From positions 1 to 64,000 of the forward strand of contig CANNAM010000004.1 of assembly GCA_947502595.1 (NCBI GenBank): a stretch of DNA of 64,000 nucleotides, in the 5' to 3' direction. Shown piece after piece: positions 1 through 9,157 of the stretch; the stretch's first letter is position 1, and the number at the start of each line of letters is the position of its first letter. The position numbers and the translations under genes were made by a program. The notes beneath the pieces are model-generated. The model was given only the letters and a program-made list of their open reading frames with translations. It did not search any database and was not told the origin of the DNA. Source of the DNA: an uncultured Marinicella sp. (GTDB lineage: Bacteria > Pseudomonadota > Gammaproteobacteria > Xanthomonadales > Marinicellaceae).

Positions 1-32
1 AATCAACCTTGAACAAACGCAATCACCAACCC

Positions 33-89
33 CGCCTGAGATCTTTCGACTGCGCTCCGCTGCGCTCAAGATGACAGAGTTTCTGTCAT
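33..89. repeat. Dispersed palindromic repeat, copy R1
   Basis: First of five copies of a roughly 57-bp element; the others begin at 12756, 13258, 13386 and 13530. It holds a GCGCTCCGCTGCGC core and ends in a small hairpin, TGACAG pairing with CTGTCA. It lies just downstream of rarD. The copies are nearly identical, so the element is recently spread or under copy correction. No coding function is apparent. Confidence 0.85.
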
Positions 90-136
90 CACTTTTTATG
101 CAGAAGTGGTGATTGTGCAAGACGCTTGATTCAGTT

Positions 137-1033
137 TTAAGCCGGGCGGTATTTTTGTTGTAAACGCTTGGCCAGGGGTTGGCCGCTGACCAACAATAAG
201 GCCAACCAAATTCCCGTGAACGCCACTTGATGACCCCAGGTGAATACCTCGCCAAAAAACAGCACCGCAATCAAGAAGCTGATGGTGGGTGCAATGTACT
301 GCAAGAAGCCGATCCAGGTTAAGCTCAATTTTTTCGCAGCATAATTAAAAGCAATCAAAGGCAACACCGTAACCAATCCAGCCAGTACCAATAAAGCCAG
401 CGTTGCGTTGTTGTACGCAGTTGAGTTATCAGTGGATGCTAAGGTGCTCAAATAAATAATGGCCGGCAACAACAATAAACTGGTTTCCCAAAACAAACCC
501 ACCAACGGCCGCACATCAAGCTGTTTTCTGACCAAACCATAAAAGCCAAAGCTGAACGCCAGCGCCAAAGCAATCCAAGGCGGCTGACCTAAAAACCAAC
601 CCAAGTAAACGGTGGCCGAAGCAGCCAACAACAAAGCCACAGTTTGGGTTTTGTTCAGCCGTTCTTGGAGGAAAATCATGCCCAGTAATATGTTCACCAA
701 AGGATTGATGAAATAACCCAAAGAAGTGGCCAGTATTTGATCGTGGTTTACCGCCCAAACAAAAATCAACCAATTGGCCATCACCAAACAACCACTGAAC
801 AACAGCACCAATAACTGTTTGCCGCTCACTTTCAAAACTTGCAAAAGTTTACGACGTTCCCTGATGGCCAGGAAAATCAGCAACATACAAGCGGCCCAAA
901 TAACTCTGTGGGCAATGATTTCGGTGGCAGGTACGTGTTTTAACAGTTTGAAGTAAACCGGTGCAAAGCCCCAGAAGACAAAACAAAATAAACTGGCGTA
1001 CAAACCTTTTTGAGCATCGTTTAACATCGGCAT
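137..1033 (-). CDS. rarD: RarD-type EamA/DMT family transporter
   Basis: A 298-residue inner-membrane protein with about ten hydrophobic segments. The N-terminal GLYASLFCFVFWGFAPVYFK stretch, a conserved HR in the second helix (AHRVIW) and the late QYIAPTISFLIAVLFFGE region are typical of RarD within the drug/metabolite transporter (EamA) superfamily. RarD was named from chloramphenicol-sensitivity phenotypes, but the substrate is not established. The ATG at 1033 is followed by a second ATG two codons later; either could be used. It is transcribed away from the TonB receptor and stands alone. Confidence 0.85.
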   Translation of the reverse strand: MPMLNDAQKGLYASLFCFVFWGFAPVYFKLLKHVPATEIIAHRVIWAACMLLIFLAIRERRKLLQVLKVSGKQLLVLLFSGCLVMANWLIFVWAVNHDQILATSLGYFINPLVNILLGMIFLQERLNKTQTVALLLAASATVYLGWFLGQPPWIALALAFSFGFYGLVRKQLDVRPLVGLFWETSLLLLPAIIYLSTLASTDNSTAYNNATLALLVLAGLVTVLPLIAFNYAAKKLSLTWIGFLQYIAPTISFLIAVLFFGEVFTWGHQVAFTGIWLALLLVSGQPLAKRLQQKYRPA

Positions 1034-1685
1034 ATTGTAATTGACAGTAAAGATGATTTGTCAGATTAGACTGTATAATTAAGTTTGAATATGATTATGC
1101 AGAAAGCCGTAACCGGACGTGCCTATATACATATATGTGTAATATGACTATATAGTATAGCCCAGTGCCAAAATCATGTCGCATGATGACAATTGAGTAT
1201 AGAATTTATGCAATAGGCACAAACGCATCCATTTAAATTTAAAAGCACAGTGCGATAACTGGATAAAAATAGATTTATCCATGCAGATCAGTGATTTACT
1301 TATAATACGTAATATATTACTGGAGTAAATTAGCCTTATTTAATGAATAGCATGGTGAAATAATGGTATATTATCCGCTGCCAAAATATTTATAAGGCTT
1401 AATTTGAAGCAGTTGTTAAGAGTTTTGTGGCAAGTTAAGCAGGGTATTTATGGTGAAATGAGCACCTTTAGGTAAGTGATTTGGTCGCTTTGGTGACTTT
1501 TTAAAGACTTTGTCTGGCAGCTAAACGATAAAAAAAGAAGAATTTAATGTTAAGAAAATGTAAAAAAACTTAAATTGTGGCTTTTTTTTAATAAATGAAA
1601 GTGTTAGTATGTGCCGGATAGGGAATCTATATAGATGCAATTTTTTTGAGTTAACTCATGGATAACAATTTGGAGAACAAATAAA
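1034..1685. other. AT-rich intergenic region between rarD and the TonB receptor
   Basis: A 652-bp gap between divergent genes. It should carry both promoters. A TATAAT hexamer lies at 1074-1079 but has no convincing -35 at normal spacing on the plus strand, and another TATAAT at 1301-1306 is far from the gene. The part next to the receptor is very AT-rich and ends in a GGAG ribosome-binding site at 1672-1675. I see no gene, RNA or clear operator. Confidence 0.5.
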
Positions 1686-4310
1686 ATGAAAATGAAACGT
1701 AATCCTATTACTAATGCTGTGCAAAAAGCATTATTTACAGGTTTTATCGCTTCTTCTGCTTTTGGTACTGTCGCTTTAGCGCAGGACAATGACGATGAGT
1801 CAGTAGAAGAGCAAGGTAAAATCACTGTAACGGGCTCTCGTATTAGATCAACAGATTTAGAAGGTCCTAAGCCTTTAACTGTAATTACTAGAGAAGACAT
1901 CGAATTATCAGGTATGCAAACTGCAGCTGATATTTTAAGAACAACTACTTTTAACAGCTTCGGTTCTTTCAGAGAAAGATCTGGTTCAAGTGGTGGTCAA
2001 GCTGCATTGGTTAACATGCGTGGTTTGGGTGCTTCAAGAACAGCTGTTTTAATTAACGGTCGTCGTTTACCTGGTTCAGCTTTGTTTGGTACATCTGCTG
2101 CCAACTTGAACACGGTACCTATTGCCGCAATTGAGCGTGTTGAAATTTTAACTGGTGGTGCTTCATCAATTTATGGTGCTGACGCCATTGCTGGTGTAAT
2201 TAACATCATCTTAAGAAGCGATTATGAAGGCGCTGAAATTTCTGTAGGCATGGCCAGACCTGAAGCGGCTGGTGGTGACGAAGAAAATGGTTCTTTCGTA
2301 GTTGGTGCTAACTCTGATAGAGCCAACGTAGTATTTGCTGCTGAATTTTTCCGCAGAAACCCAGTTTTCGATGGTGACAGAGATTACTCAGGTGTAAACA
2401 TTACTGGTACAGATTTTGGTGATGCTGGCGGTGTTTCTGGTTACGGTAACACTGGTTTCCCTATGGATTACTCAAGTGCATTTGCTGTTGGTGAATGTAG
2501 AACTGTAGAAGAAGGCGGTTTATACGCCGGTGTCTTCACCAATCCTTTCGGTATTGCTGGTGAAGGTTGTGGTTTTGGTTACGCTGATGTATCAGCACAA
2601 ACTGGTGACATCAATCGTTCTAACACTTTCTTAAGTGCTACTTACGAAATCAATGATGACCACACTTTGTTCTTCCAAAACACATTTGCTAAAGTTCAAT
2701 CATTTGGTCGTTATGCTCCTGCAGCTGGCGCCTTCACAGTTTCTGCCGAATCTGCTTTGAACGACAGAGGTGAAGACTTCAGATTGGGTCACAGATTCAT
2801 TGGACATGGTCCAAGAAACGAATACTTCAATGACTTCACTGTTGATAACGTATTGGGTGTGCAAGGTGTATTGTTTGATGACAAAGTCAACTACAGCACT
2901 TACTGGCGTTCTTACACCAGTAACATCTCTAACTTAGGTGAAGGTTACATCAGCATTTCTGCTATTGAAGCCGCTGTTGCTGATGGTTCATATAACTTTG
3001 TTAACCCAACTGATCCTTCAAACGCACAAGGTATTATCAATACTGCAGCAACCACTACTCGTGATTTGGCTACTCGTTATAACGAAGCCGCTGTTTTCTT
3101 TGATGGTTTTGCTTGGGAATTACCTGCCGGCGATATCGGTTGGTCTGTTGGTGCTGAGTGGTCTCAAGAAGACTACCGTGACAGATACGATGCTGGCCGT
3201 GAAGCTGGTAACGTATTAGGTTCTGCGGGTAACTCTTCAAACGGAAGCAGAGAGCGTATCTCAGCCTTTGGTGAGTTGTCAGTTCCTTTACTTGACACTT
3301 TAGAAATGTCTTTAGCTGCTCGTTATGATGACTACAGTGATTTCGGTGACAACGTTTCTCCATCTGTTGCTTTAAGATGGCAGCCTCTGGATAACTTAGT
3401 TGTTAGGGCTTCTTACACAGAAGGTTTCAAAGCACCTAACTTAACCAGCTTGAACTCTTTACAAGCGGAATCAAATAACAACGTGACTGATTTCTTGCAA
3501 TGTGATGCAGCTGGTACTCCAGAAGAAGATTGTCCAACTTTCCAAGTTAGAAACTTCTCAGGTGGTAACCCAGGTCTTAAAGCTGAAGAATCAGAAGGCT
3601 TTGATGTAGGTGTAGTTTGGGAACCAATCGACAACTTAACTATTGGTGTTGATTACTTCGAAACTGACATCACTGACGCCATTACTACTATTGGTTTGGC
3701 TACATTGTTAAGATTGGAGCGTGATGGTATTGCTTTACCTCCTGGTACTTCTATTGTCAGAAACCCTCCTTCATTCCCTGGCGACCCAGGTCGTATTTCT
3801 ACGATTTACACTGGTAGCGCTAACGTTGCAGAGTTTAATGTAACGGGTATGGATGCTAAAATTGGTTATAGATTTGTTACTGACAGAATGGGTTCATTCT
3901 CTGCTCAGTTACAGTACTCAAAATTATTTGATTACATCTTTACTTCTTTACCAGCTCCATTGGGTGTACCTTCAGAGCAATTAGGTTTACAGTTTACTCC
4001 AGATCAAAGAGCAAACTTCTCAGCTAATTGGAACTACGGTGACCACACTGTATCGTTGGTCAGCTACTGGGTTGACGGTACTAAAAACAATGCCGGTAAT
4101 GAAGAGCCAGGTGTTCCTTCTTTCACCAACCATAACTTAAGTTATGTATACCGCACTTCGTGGAATGCTGACGTAACAGTTGGTGTAAGAAACATTGCTG
4201 ACAGAAAACCATCAATCGACCCATTAACAGGTTGGGATGGTACTCCAGAGCCTCAATTGTATGATGTCTTTGGTAGAACTCCGTTCGTTAACTATACGCA
4301 ACGTTTCTAA
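1686..4310 (+). CDS. TonB-dependent outer-membrane receptor
   Basis: An 874-residue outer-membrane active transporter. Residues 1-32 are a signal peptide ending in a VALAQ-type site. The plug follows: ITVTGSRI near residue 47, then PLTVITREDIE, a VNMRGLGASRTAVLINGRR region, and ERVEILTGGASSIYGADAIAG. The rest is a beta-barrel ending in the aromatic residue F874, as expected for BAM-assembled proteins. The plug is that of the large class of receptors taking peptides, oligosaccharides or siderophores; the substrate cannot be read from sequence. A GGAG site lies about 10 nt before the ATG and a strong terminator follows. Codon use is strongly biased (TTA/TTG Leu, GGT Gly, AAC Asn), unlike most neighbours, suggesting very high expression. 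No TonB/ExbB or binding partner is adjacent. Confidence 0.93.
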   Translation: MKMKRNPITNAVQKALFTGFIASSAFGTVALAQDNDDESVEEQGKITVTGSRIRSTDLEGPKPLTVITREDIELSGMQTAADILRTTTFNSFGSFRERSGSSGGQAALVNMRGLGASRTAVLINGRRLPGSALFGTSAANLNTVPIAAIERVEILTGGASSIYGADAIAGVINIILRSDYEGAEISVGMARPEAAGGDEENGSFVVGANSDRANVVFAAEFFRRNPVFDGDRDYSGVNITGTDFGDAGGVSGYGNTGFPMDYSSAFAVGECRTVEEGGLYAGVFTNPFGIAGEGCGFGYADVSAQTGDINRSNTFLSATYEINDDHTLFFQNTFAKVQSFGRYAPAAGAFTVSAESALNDRGEDFRLGHRFIGHGPRNEYFNDFTVDNVLGVQGVLFDDKVNYSTYWRSYTSNISNLGEGYISISAIEAAVADGSYNFVNPTDPSNAQGIINTAATTTRDLATRYNEAAVFFDGFAWELPAGDIGWSVGAEWSQEDYRDRYDAGREAGNVLGSAGNSSNGSRERISAFGELSVPLLDTLEMSLAARYDDYSDFGDNVSPSVALRWQPLDNLVVRASYTEGFKAPNLTSLNSLQAESNNNVTDFLQCDAAGTPEEDCPTFQVRNFSGGNPGLKAEESEGFDVGVVWEPIDNLTIGVDYFETDITDAITTIGLATLLRLERDGIALPPGTSIVRNPPSFPGDPGRISTIYTGSANVAEFNVTGMDAKIGYRFVTDRMGSFSAQLQYSKLFDYIFTSLPAPLGVPSEQLGLQFTPDQRANFSANWNYGDHTVSLVSYWVDGTKNNAGNEEPGVPSFTNHNLSYVYRTSWNADVTVGVRNIADRKPSIDPLTGWDGTPEPQLYDVFGRTPFVNYTQRF

Positions 4311-4330
4311 ATCACTTTCCAGTGATATGA

Positions 4331-4364
4331 AAAGACCCCAACCATTTTGGTTGGGGTTTTTTTT
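4331..4364 (+). terminator. Intrinsic terminator of the TonB receptor gene
   Basis: A 9-bp stem, ACCCCAACC (4335-4343) with GGTTGGGGT (4349-4357), a five-base loop and a run of T from 4357. It begins about 20 nt after the stop codon. Confidence 0.92.
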
Positions 4365-4748
4365 GCTTTAAATATTTTGAAATGTATAATTTCAACATTA
4401 ATTGATTCAGTGTTTTCAGTTGGTGTATGTTGTAGTTGGTTGTTTTAAGTTAGCAGTCTAAGTGTGTGCTGCTGCTACCAAGTAATGCTGGTCACTGTTA
4501 TGTATGGTTTTTCAATTATGTGGTGTTTAATTTGGCATGAAATTAGAATCATAGCTAGATGATAGTTATAGACGATGTTTACCTTATTTGGCTCAAAAAA
4601 CAACACATGCATGCCTATTTTCAACTGCTGTTCAGTTGGCTTTAGCTGTTAATAAATTTTAAATAGCGTGCTGTTGTTACTATCTATTTGTTGATCGACT
4701 GCGGTTAAATAGCAACTCAGGTAGGTGGTGCACAATGGCTTTAATTTA
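4365..4748. other. AT-rich gap with no recognised feature
   Basis: About 380 bp between the receptor terminator and the convergent TPR-sulfotransferase gene. I see no ORF of note, no clear hairpin with a T-run for the minus-strand gene, and no repeat. Confidence 0.5.
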
Positions 4749-6749
4749 TTATTTGGTATACCCAAGTTTATCTATCCATTGGCTGATTTCAGCCACAAAA
4801 ATATCTAAATGAGTTAAATAATTAATATAGCGAAACTTTTTATTGGCGTAAATGGATTGGTTGACTTGATTGTATGAGGGATTATGGATCATGCGTTGTG
4901 CTGATTTCTGTTGGTTGAAATTCAAGTACTGTTCATTCCACCTAAGACCCGCAAATTCTATCAATGATTTAATTTCACTTTTTGTTTCAGTGACCAATTG
5001 TTCATATTGAACTGTTTTGGCATTGAGGTTAATTTGTGTAGCCATGCTGTCCCAAATTTGCATGACATTATGGTAAGTTTCAGCGATTGAATGTTCAGAT
5101 GAAAGGGCATGCATAAGTTCAGGGTTGGCCCTGAAGTTTTGCATAAAACAACTGATACAAACATCCAGAGGATGTCTTTTGGCCATAATTATTGCCGCAT
5201 CTGGAAACAAGGTGTGTATCAGTAAAGTATGGATTATGTTCAAAGGCGACTTATCGATAATCAGGTCATTTTCTTCAACCAGAGCATATTCTTTTATTCG
5301 ATTAAAGTATGTTGTTCTTAAGTCAGCTATTTCGCTTTCAGATAAACTGAGGATACCATCTATATAGTTATCAAATTTATATTTGTTAATTACCTGATCA
5401 GCTATGTCTGCCAGTAACTGTGTTTCGTCCAATAAAGTCGTTTTGCCTTGACTGCTTAATATGCTGTCAATCAGTGTAGTGCCCGAACGCGGAAAACCAA
5501 TGATAAAAATGAGTTTTTTAGGACTTTGATTTATTTGTATAGCTGGTTTTAAATTGTCTAATGTTTTTAACTGTCCGGTTAAGTTAAGCAATTTCTGATT
5601 AAATAAATCTGTTTTTTGAACATCCAATAGGCTGTTGGCTTGTTGAGCGGTTGACCAGGCTTTATCGAAATTTTTGGTCTTATCGTAACAGTCAGCTAGT
5701 CTAAATAAGGATTCAATCTGGATGGTTTTTTCTGCAGATTGAGACAATGTAGACAATGATTCTATGGCAGAAATATAATTCTTGGATGACATCAAAGCTT
5801 TGCATCTGAGTAAATTGAGTTCCTCATTCTGTGGAAACTCAAGGCTCAGTTTTTGTAGGGATGGGTTATCTATTTGCAGCTTGTTGTTCATTTCCATAAG
5901 GGTCAATTCAAACACATCGATACCAATGTCATCTGGTTGGATTGATTTCAGTTGTTTAATTAAATTTTTGGCCTTTGCGTGTTGAGAAGTATAGCTGTAA
6001 CTGATAGCTAGGTTCATTAATGTATCCACAGACATTGGGTGAATGTGTAATGCTGTTTTAAAGGATTTTATGGCTACCGGGTATCTGGACATCTTTAACG
6101 AGCTTAAACCATGGTAGTAATGCGCTTCTGCTGATTTGGGCGCTGTGTGGATAATGTTTGATGTTAATTCAATGGCTTTGCGATAATTGCCTAATTGAAT
6201 GTAACATTGAACTGCCAGTAACATTGTTTCTAAGGATGGTGTGGTTGATTGTTGTAAATTGTGTATTTGGGATAAACAAGCAGTGTAATTACGTAAATTA
6301 AAATGGCTTTTGCATAAATTTAAACGCAGGCCATGATTATGAGGGTCGATGGATAAGGCCCTTTGGTAGTAATGAGTGGCCGCTTCATAGGATTTATTTG
6401 TGTTATGAATATTGCCTAAGTTAATTAATGCAAAGACGTGATTTGGATTAAGTTCAGTGGCTTTTTTATAGCCTTCAATGGCTTGTTCATGGTTGCCAAA
6501 CATGCTCAAAATAATGCCATAGTTATAATGTATTTCACTGTTGTTGGGGTTGGTAGAAACCAACTGCTTAAAAGTACCCAGTGCAATTTCTTGGTTCTTT
6601 AAATGCGCATTAGCTATGCCATAGATGAATAATGCATGGCTTGAGTCTGGGTCATTTCGCAATACATTCTTGGCTTGAATTATTGCTTGTTTATAATTTT
6701 GTGCGGCTAAATGCGATGATGCGTTTTGCAGTAATTGTTGTGGATTCAT
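4749..6749 (-). CDS. TPR-repeat sulfotransferase
   Basis: A 666-residue soluble protein. Residues 1 to about 390 are tetratricopeptide repeats, with regular 34-residue units such as ALINLGNIH..YEAATHYYQRALSIDP. The C-terminal domain is a sulfotransferase: the 5'-phosphosulfate loop FPRSGTTL at 419-426 and the 3'-phosphate site RHPLDV at 525-530, both for binding PAPS. This architecture belongs to the Sulfotransfer_3 group related to tyrosylprotein sulfotransferases, so a protein or glycan acceptor presented by the TPR region is plausible. There is no signal peptide, so action is probably cytoplasmic. It is a single-gene unit. The acceptor is unknown. Confidence 0.85.
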   Translation of the reverse strand: MNPQQLLQNASSHLAAQNYKQAIIQAKNVLRNDPDSSHALFIYGIANAHLKNQEIALGTFKQLVSTNPNNSEIHYNYGIILSMFGNHEQAIEGYKKATELNPNHVFALINLGNIHNTNKSYEAATHYYQRALSIDPHNHGLRLNLCKSHFNLRNYTACLSQIHNLQQSTTPSLETMLLAVQCYIQLGNYRKAIELTSNIIHTAPKSAEAHYYHGLSSLKMSRYPVAIKSFKTALHIHPMSVDTLMNLAISYSYTSQHAKAKNLIKQLKSIQPDDIGIDVFELTLMEMNNKLQIDNPSLQKLSLEFPQNEELNLLRCKALMSSKNYISAIESLSTLSQSAEKTIQIESLFRLADCYDKTKNFDKAWSTAQQANSLLDVQKTDLFNQKLLNLTGQLKTLDNLKPAIQINQSPKKLIFIIGFPRSGTTLIDSILSSQGKTTLLDETQLLADIADQVINKYKFDNYIDGILSLSESEIADLRTTYFNRIKEYALVEENDLIIDKSPLNIIHTLLIHTLFPDAAIIMAKRHPLDVCISCFMQNFRANPELMHALSSEHSIAETYHNVMQIWDSMATQINLNAKTVQYEQLVTETKSEIKSLIEFAGLRWNEQYLNFNQQKSAQRMIHNPSYNQVNQSIYANKKFRYINYLTHLDIFVAEISQWIDKLGYTK

Positions 6750-7023
6750 AAAATTGGCATATACTCAGCTATTAACTAGGTGGTTGATGTGCTATGTTAT
6801 GAAGATTATAACCAAATCAAAGCTGGGTGTGTTGTTGGCGATAGAATTATCGGCTGATATCAGTTTGGGTTAAAAGCGCAGGCTAGAAAAGAATGTATTG
6901 GTTTTGCTTGTTGGGAAGGGAATTGTTAGATATTTTTACTGTATGCGATTACTAAGCCAAGGATTAACCAACAATTCTTAGGGGACAGAATGTTGGTTAT
7001 CCATTGGTAATAAGTTTAAAAAA

Positions 7024-7341
7024 TCAGTTGCCTCTCTTGTTGATGGCGTTTCTGGTGGCGTTGTGTTGGATGTTATCACTGATTTTGCGTTGATCTTCAA
7101 TTCGATCCAATTCAATTTGTTTTCTGGTTGAACAGCGTTTAGTGGTTAATCTGCTACCAGTTTTACTGACTCTTTTGCATACAATCTCTTCGTCAGAATT
7201 TTTGTCTGCCAAAGCTTCTGATGCGGCGCTGTCAGTAGCGTAGTACTCGTCGCCTACTTTAACGGCAACAATGTCAGTGGGTTTTTGTGAGCATGCCGCC
7301 AACAAAAATGTTAAAATTAATATTGCTATAATTTGCTTCAT
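7024..7341 (-). CDS. Small putative lipoprotein
   Basis: A 105-residue protein beginning with a lipoprotein signal, lipobox LLAAC with the acylated Cys at position 17. The mature part carries an EIVCKRV..TGSRL..KRC pattern: two cysteines about 20 residues apart around a Gly-Ser-Arg, which could form a disulfide in the periplasm. I have the impression of similar short exported proteins in other Proteobacteria but know no function. The C-terminus is charged and probably helical. It is monocistronic and has its own upstream gap. Confidence 0.7.
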   Translation of the reverse strand: MKQIIAILILTFLLAACSQKPTDIVAVKVGDEYYATDSAASEALADKNSDEEIVCKRVSKTGSRLTTKRCSTRKQIELDRIEDQRKISDNIQHNATRNAINKRGN

Positions 7342-7506
7342 AAATCCTCTACGTTAACTTTAGTACTAACATCTTAATACATTGCAAATTAATTATCAAG
7401 TTAATCGAGATTAAACTTTTAAAATGGCATAGTTTAATGACAGCATTGCTTGATCATATTAACGCAACGGCTTTAATTAATTTACTATCTATATTAAAAT
7501 AGTCAG

Positions 7507-8151
7507 ATGGAAGTTAAACATTATTTCTCAACTCCTTTCTTGCACGATAACTTACAAGACTCACAGTTTTGTGATGAGTTGTATGATTTTATTTTATCTT
7601 CAATGAATGAAGAGAATAAAGTCGTTGACGCGCCGCAAAGTGCGCATCCTGGGCTGTATGAAAGCGAGTTTAATTTTTTGAACTGGAATGTGCCTGAAAC
7701 TAATAAATTAAAACAGTTGATGTTAAAGTTTTTATTCAAATTTGTAAGTGAAGTCAACGACTTAACTCAAGCACAGCTACAAAAAATCAGGTTTGTACAT
7801 GAATCTTGGTTTCATGTGGCTAATGATGGTGGTTACTTCCAAAACCACACCCACCCAAACCATTCTTGGTCTATGGTGTGTTGCGTAAACCCAGGCAGTA
7901 ACGACGGGGACGTTGCGTTCGAACAAGGCAAGTTGGTGTTTTGGGACCCCCGAGGTAATGCATCTATGTTTCTGGATGAGGCCAATGGACGAATGAAGCG
8001 CCCATACTCATTTTCAGGTTTTAAAGTACAGCCCAAAAAAGGCAGCATAATTATTTTTCCATCCTATCTTCAGCATGCCGTTGAACCTTACCGAGGAAAA
8101 GATTACCGTGTGACTGTTGCGGCTAATTTCAGGTTTCATTTTGATGAATAG
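7507..8151 (+). CDS. TIGR02466-like putative 2OG-Fe(II) oxygenase
   Basis: A 214-residue cytoplasmic protein. An HTHPNHSWS motif at residues 114-122 and a distal H190 followed by R196 and R201 (HAVEPYRG..RVTVAANF) fit the double-stranded beta-helix fold, whose histidines hold Fe(II) and whose arginine binds 2-oxoglutarate. The proximal acidic ligand is not obvious from the motif alone. The overall pattern matches the uncharacterised family I know as TIGR02466. The next gene, a methyltransferase, overlaps its end by 8 nt, so the two are translationally coupled and may modify the same molecule. The substrate is unknown. Confidence 0.75.
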   Translation: MEVKHYFSTPFLHDNLQDSQFCDELYDFILSSMNEENKVVDAPQSAHPGLYESEFNFLNWNVPETNKLKQLMLKFLFKFVSEVNDLTQAQLQKIRFVHESWFHVANDGGYFQNHTHPNHSWSMVCCVNPGSNDGDVAFEQGKLVFWDPRGNASMFLDEANGRMKRPYSFSGFKVQPKKGSIIIFPSYLQHAVEPYRGKDYRVTVAANFRFHFDE

Positions 8152-9112
8152 ACTCAGTTCAGAGCATTGGAGTAATTATTGGGATAAGGGTACAGTCACC
8201 ACTTTCTATAAAAAATTCAATAATAATTACGACAAAGAAATTAAATCGCACTGGGAGAAAGCATTCAGTCAATTGCCAAACCCAGCACATGTGGTGGATT
8301 TAGCCACTGGAAATGGTGCGTTGTTGTCACTGTTAAACCAATATGCTGGAGTAAATAATATGCCTTTCAGCGCCATTGGTATCGACTTTGCTGAGCTCAA
8401 CCCCAAAGTCACTGAAAAAGTCATCAATGAAAATGTCAGTATGGTTGAAAATACATTGATTGAAGACACCCAACTGGATGGAAGCTGCATAGATTTAGCC
8501 ATCAGTCAATTCGGTTTTGAATATGCTGATATACCGGCTGCGGTTACAGAGCTGGATAGGATCCTGAAACCCAAAGCATCGATCAACTTTATTATGCACG
8601 CCCACAATTCTCAAATTATTAATGATGGGCACAATTCACTTAAACAAATTGAATTGGTTAATAATCAATTAAAAATCAATAAAATTATTCGTAAAATAGT
8701 ACCTGCTATTCACAAGTTAAGAGAAACAGGTCAACAAAGATTTAAACTGCGGGCAGACCATTTAAGAGATCAACTTAATGAATCTATAGCCATTATTTCA
8801 AAGTTTGCAGAATCGATAGCAGACCCTGGATATATAGATTTTTACTATGAACATGCATTGTCATTGTTTAAGGGTCAGATTTCTCAAACCTATACCGTTG
8901 AACAAAAAATGCAACAACTCGATTGGGTTGAATCTGAAACCGCCAGTTTAAAACTTAGGATGCAAGATTTGACTTCAGTCGCTATGACAGAACAGGCCAA
9001 TAAAAACCTGACTGATTTATTAGAACAAGTTGGATTTAAGGATGTAGAAATACAGCCTTTTGAATACAATAACGCCATCATTGGACAAACTTTACTGGCA
9101 TCCAGAGGATAA
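8144..9112 (+). CDS. Class I SAM-dependent methyltransferase
   Basis: A 322-residue protein with a Rossmann SAM site: motif I VVDLATGNGALLSLL, an acidic motif II in the GIDFAEL region, and AISQFGFEYAD in the motif IV position. The ATG at 8144 is preferred because it overlaps the oxygenase stop (ATGAATAG). An in-frame ATG at 8117 would lie well inside the oxygenase. The middle (about residues 165-240) is helical and may bind the acceptor. The substrate is not recognisable; the coupled oxygenase suggests consecutive modifications. Confidence 0.8.
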   Translation: MNRLSSEHWSNYWDKGTVTTFYKKFNNNYDKEIKSHWEKAFSQLPNPAHVVDLATGNGALLSLLNQYAGVNNMPFSAIGIDFAELNPKVTEKVINENVSMVENTLIEDTQLDGSCIDLAISQFGFEYADIPAAVTELDRILKPKASINFIMHAHNSQIINDGHNSLKQIELVNNQLKINKIIRKIVPAIHKLRETGQQRFKLRADHLRDQLNESIAIISKFAESIADPGYIDFYYEHALSLFKGQISQTYTVEQKMQQLDWVESETASLKLRMQDLTSVAMTEQANKNLTDLLEQVGFKDVEIQPFEYNNAIIGQTLLASRG

Positions 9113-9157
9113 GCCAAATATTTGTCTGTCTCATCTAACCTCCAGATTAAAAATACT

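Noticed and set aside
1041-1079. TTGACA and TATAAT as a plus-strand promoter
   Set aside because: Spacing is 27 bp, far above the usable range.
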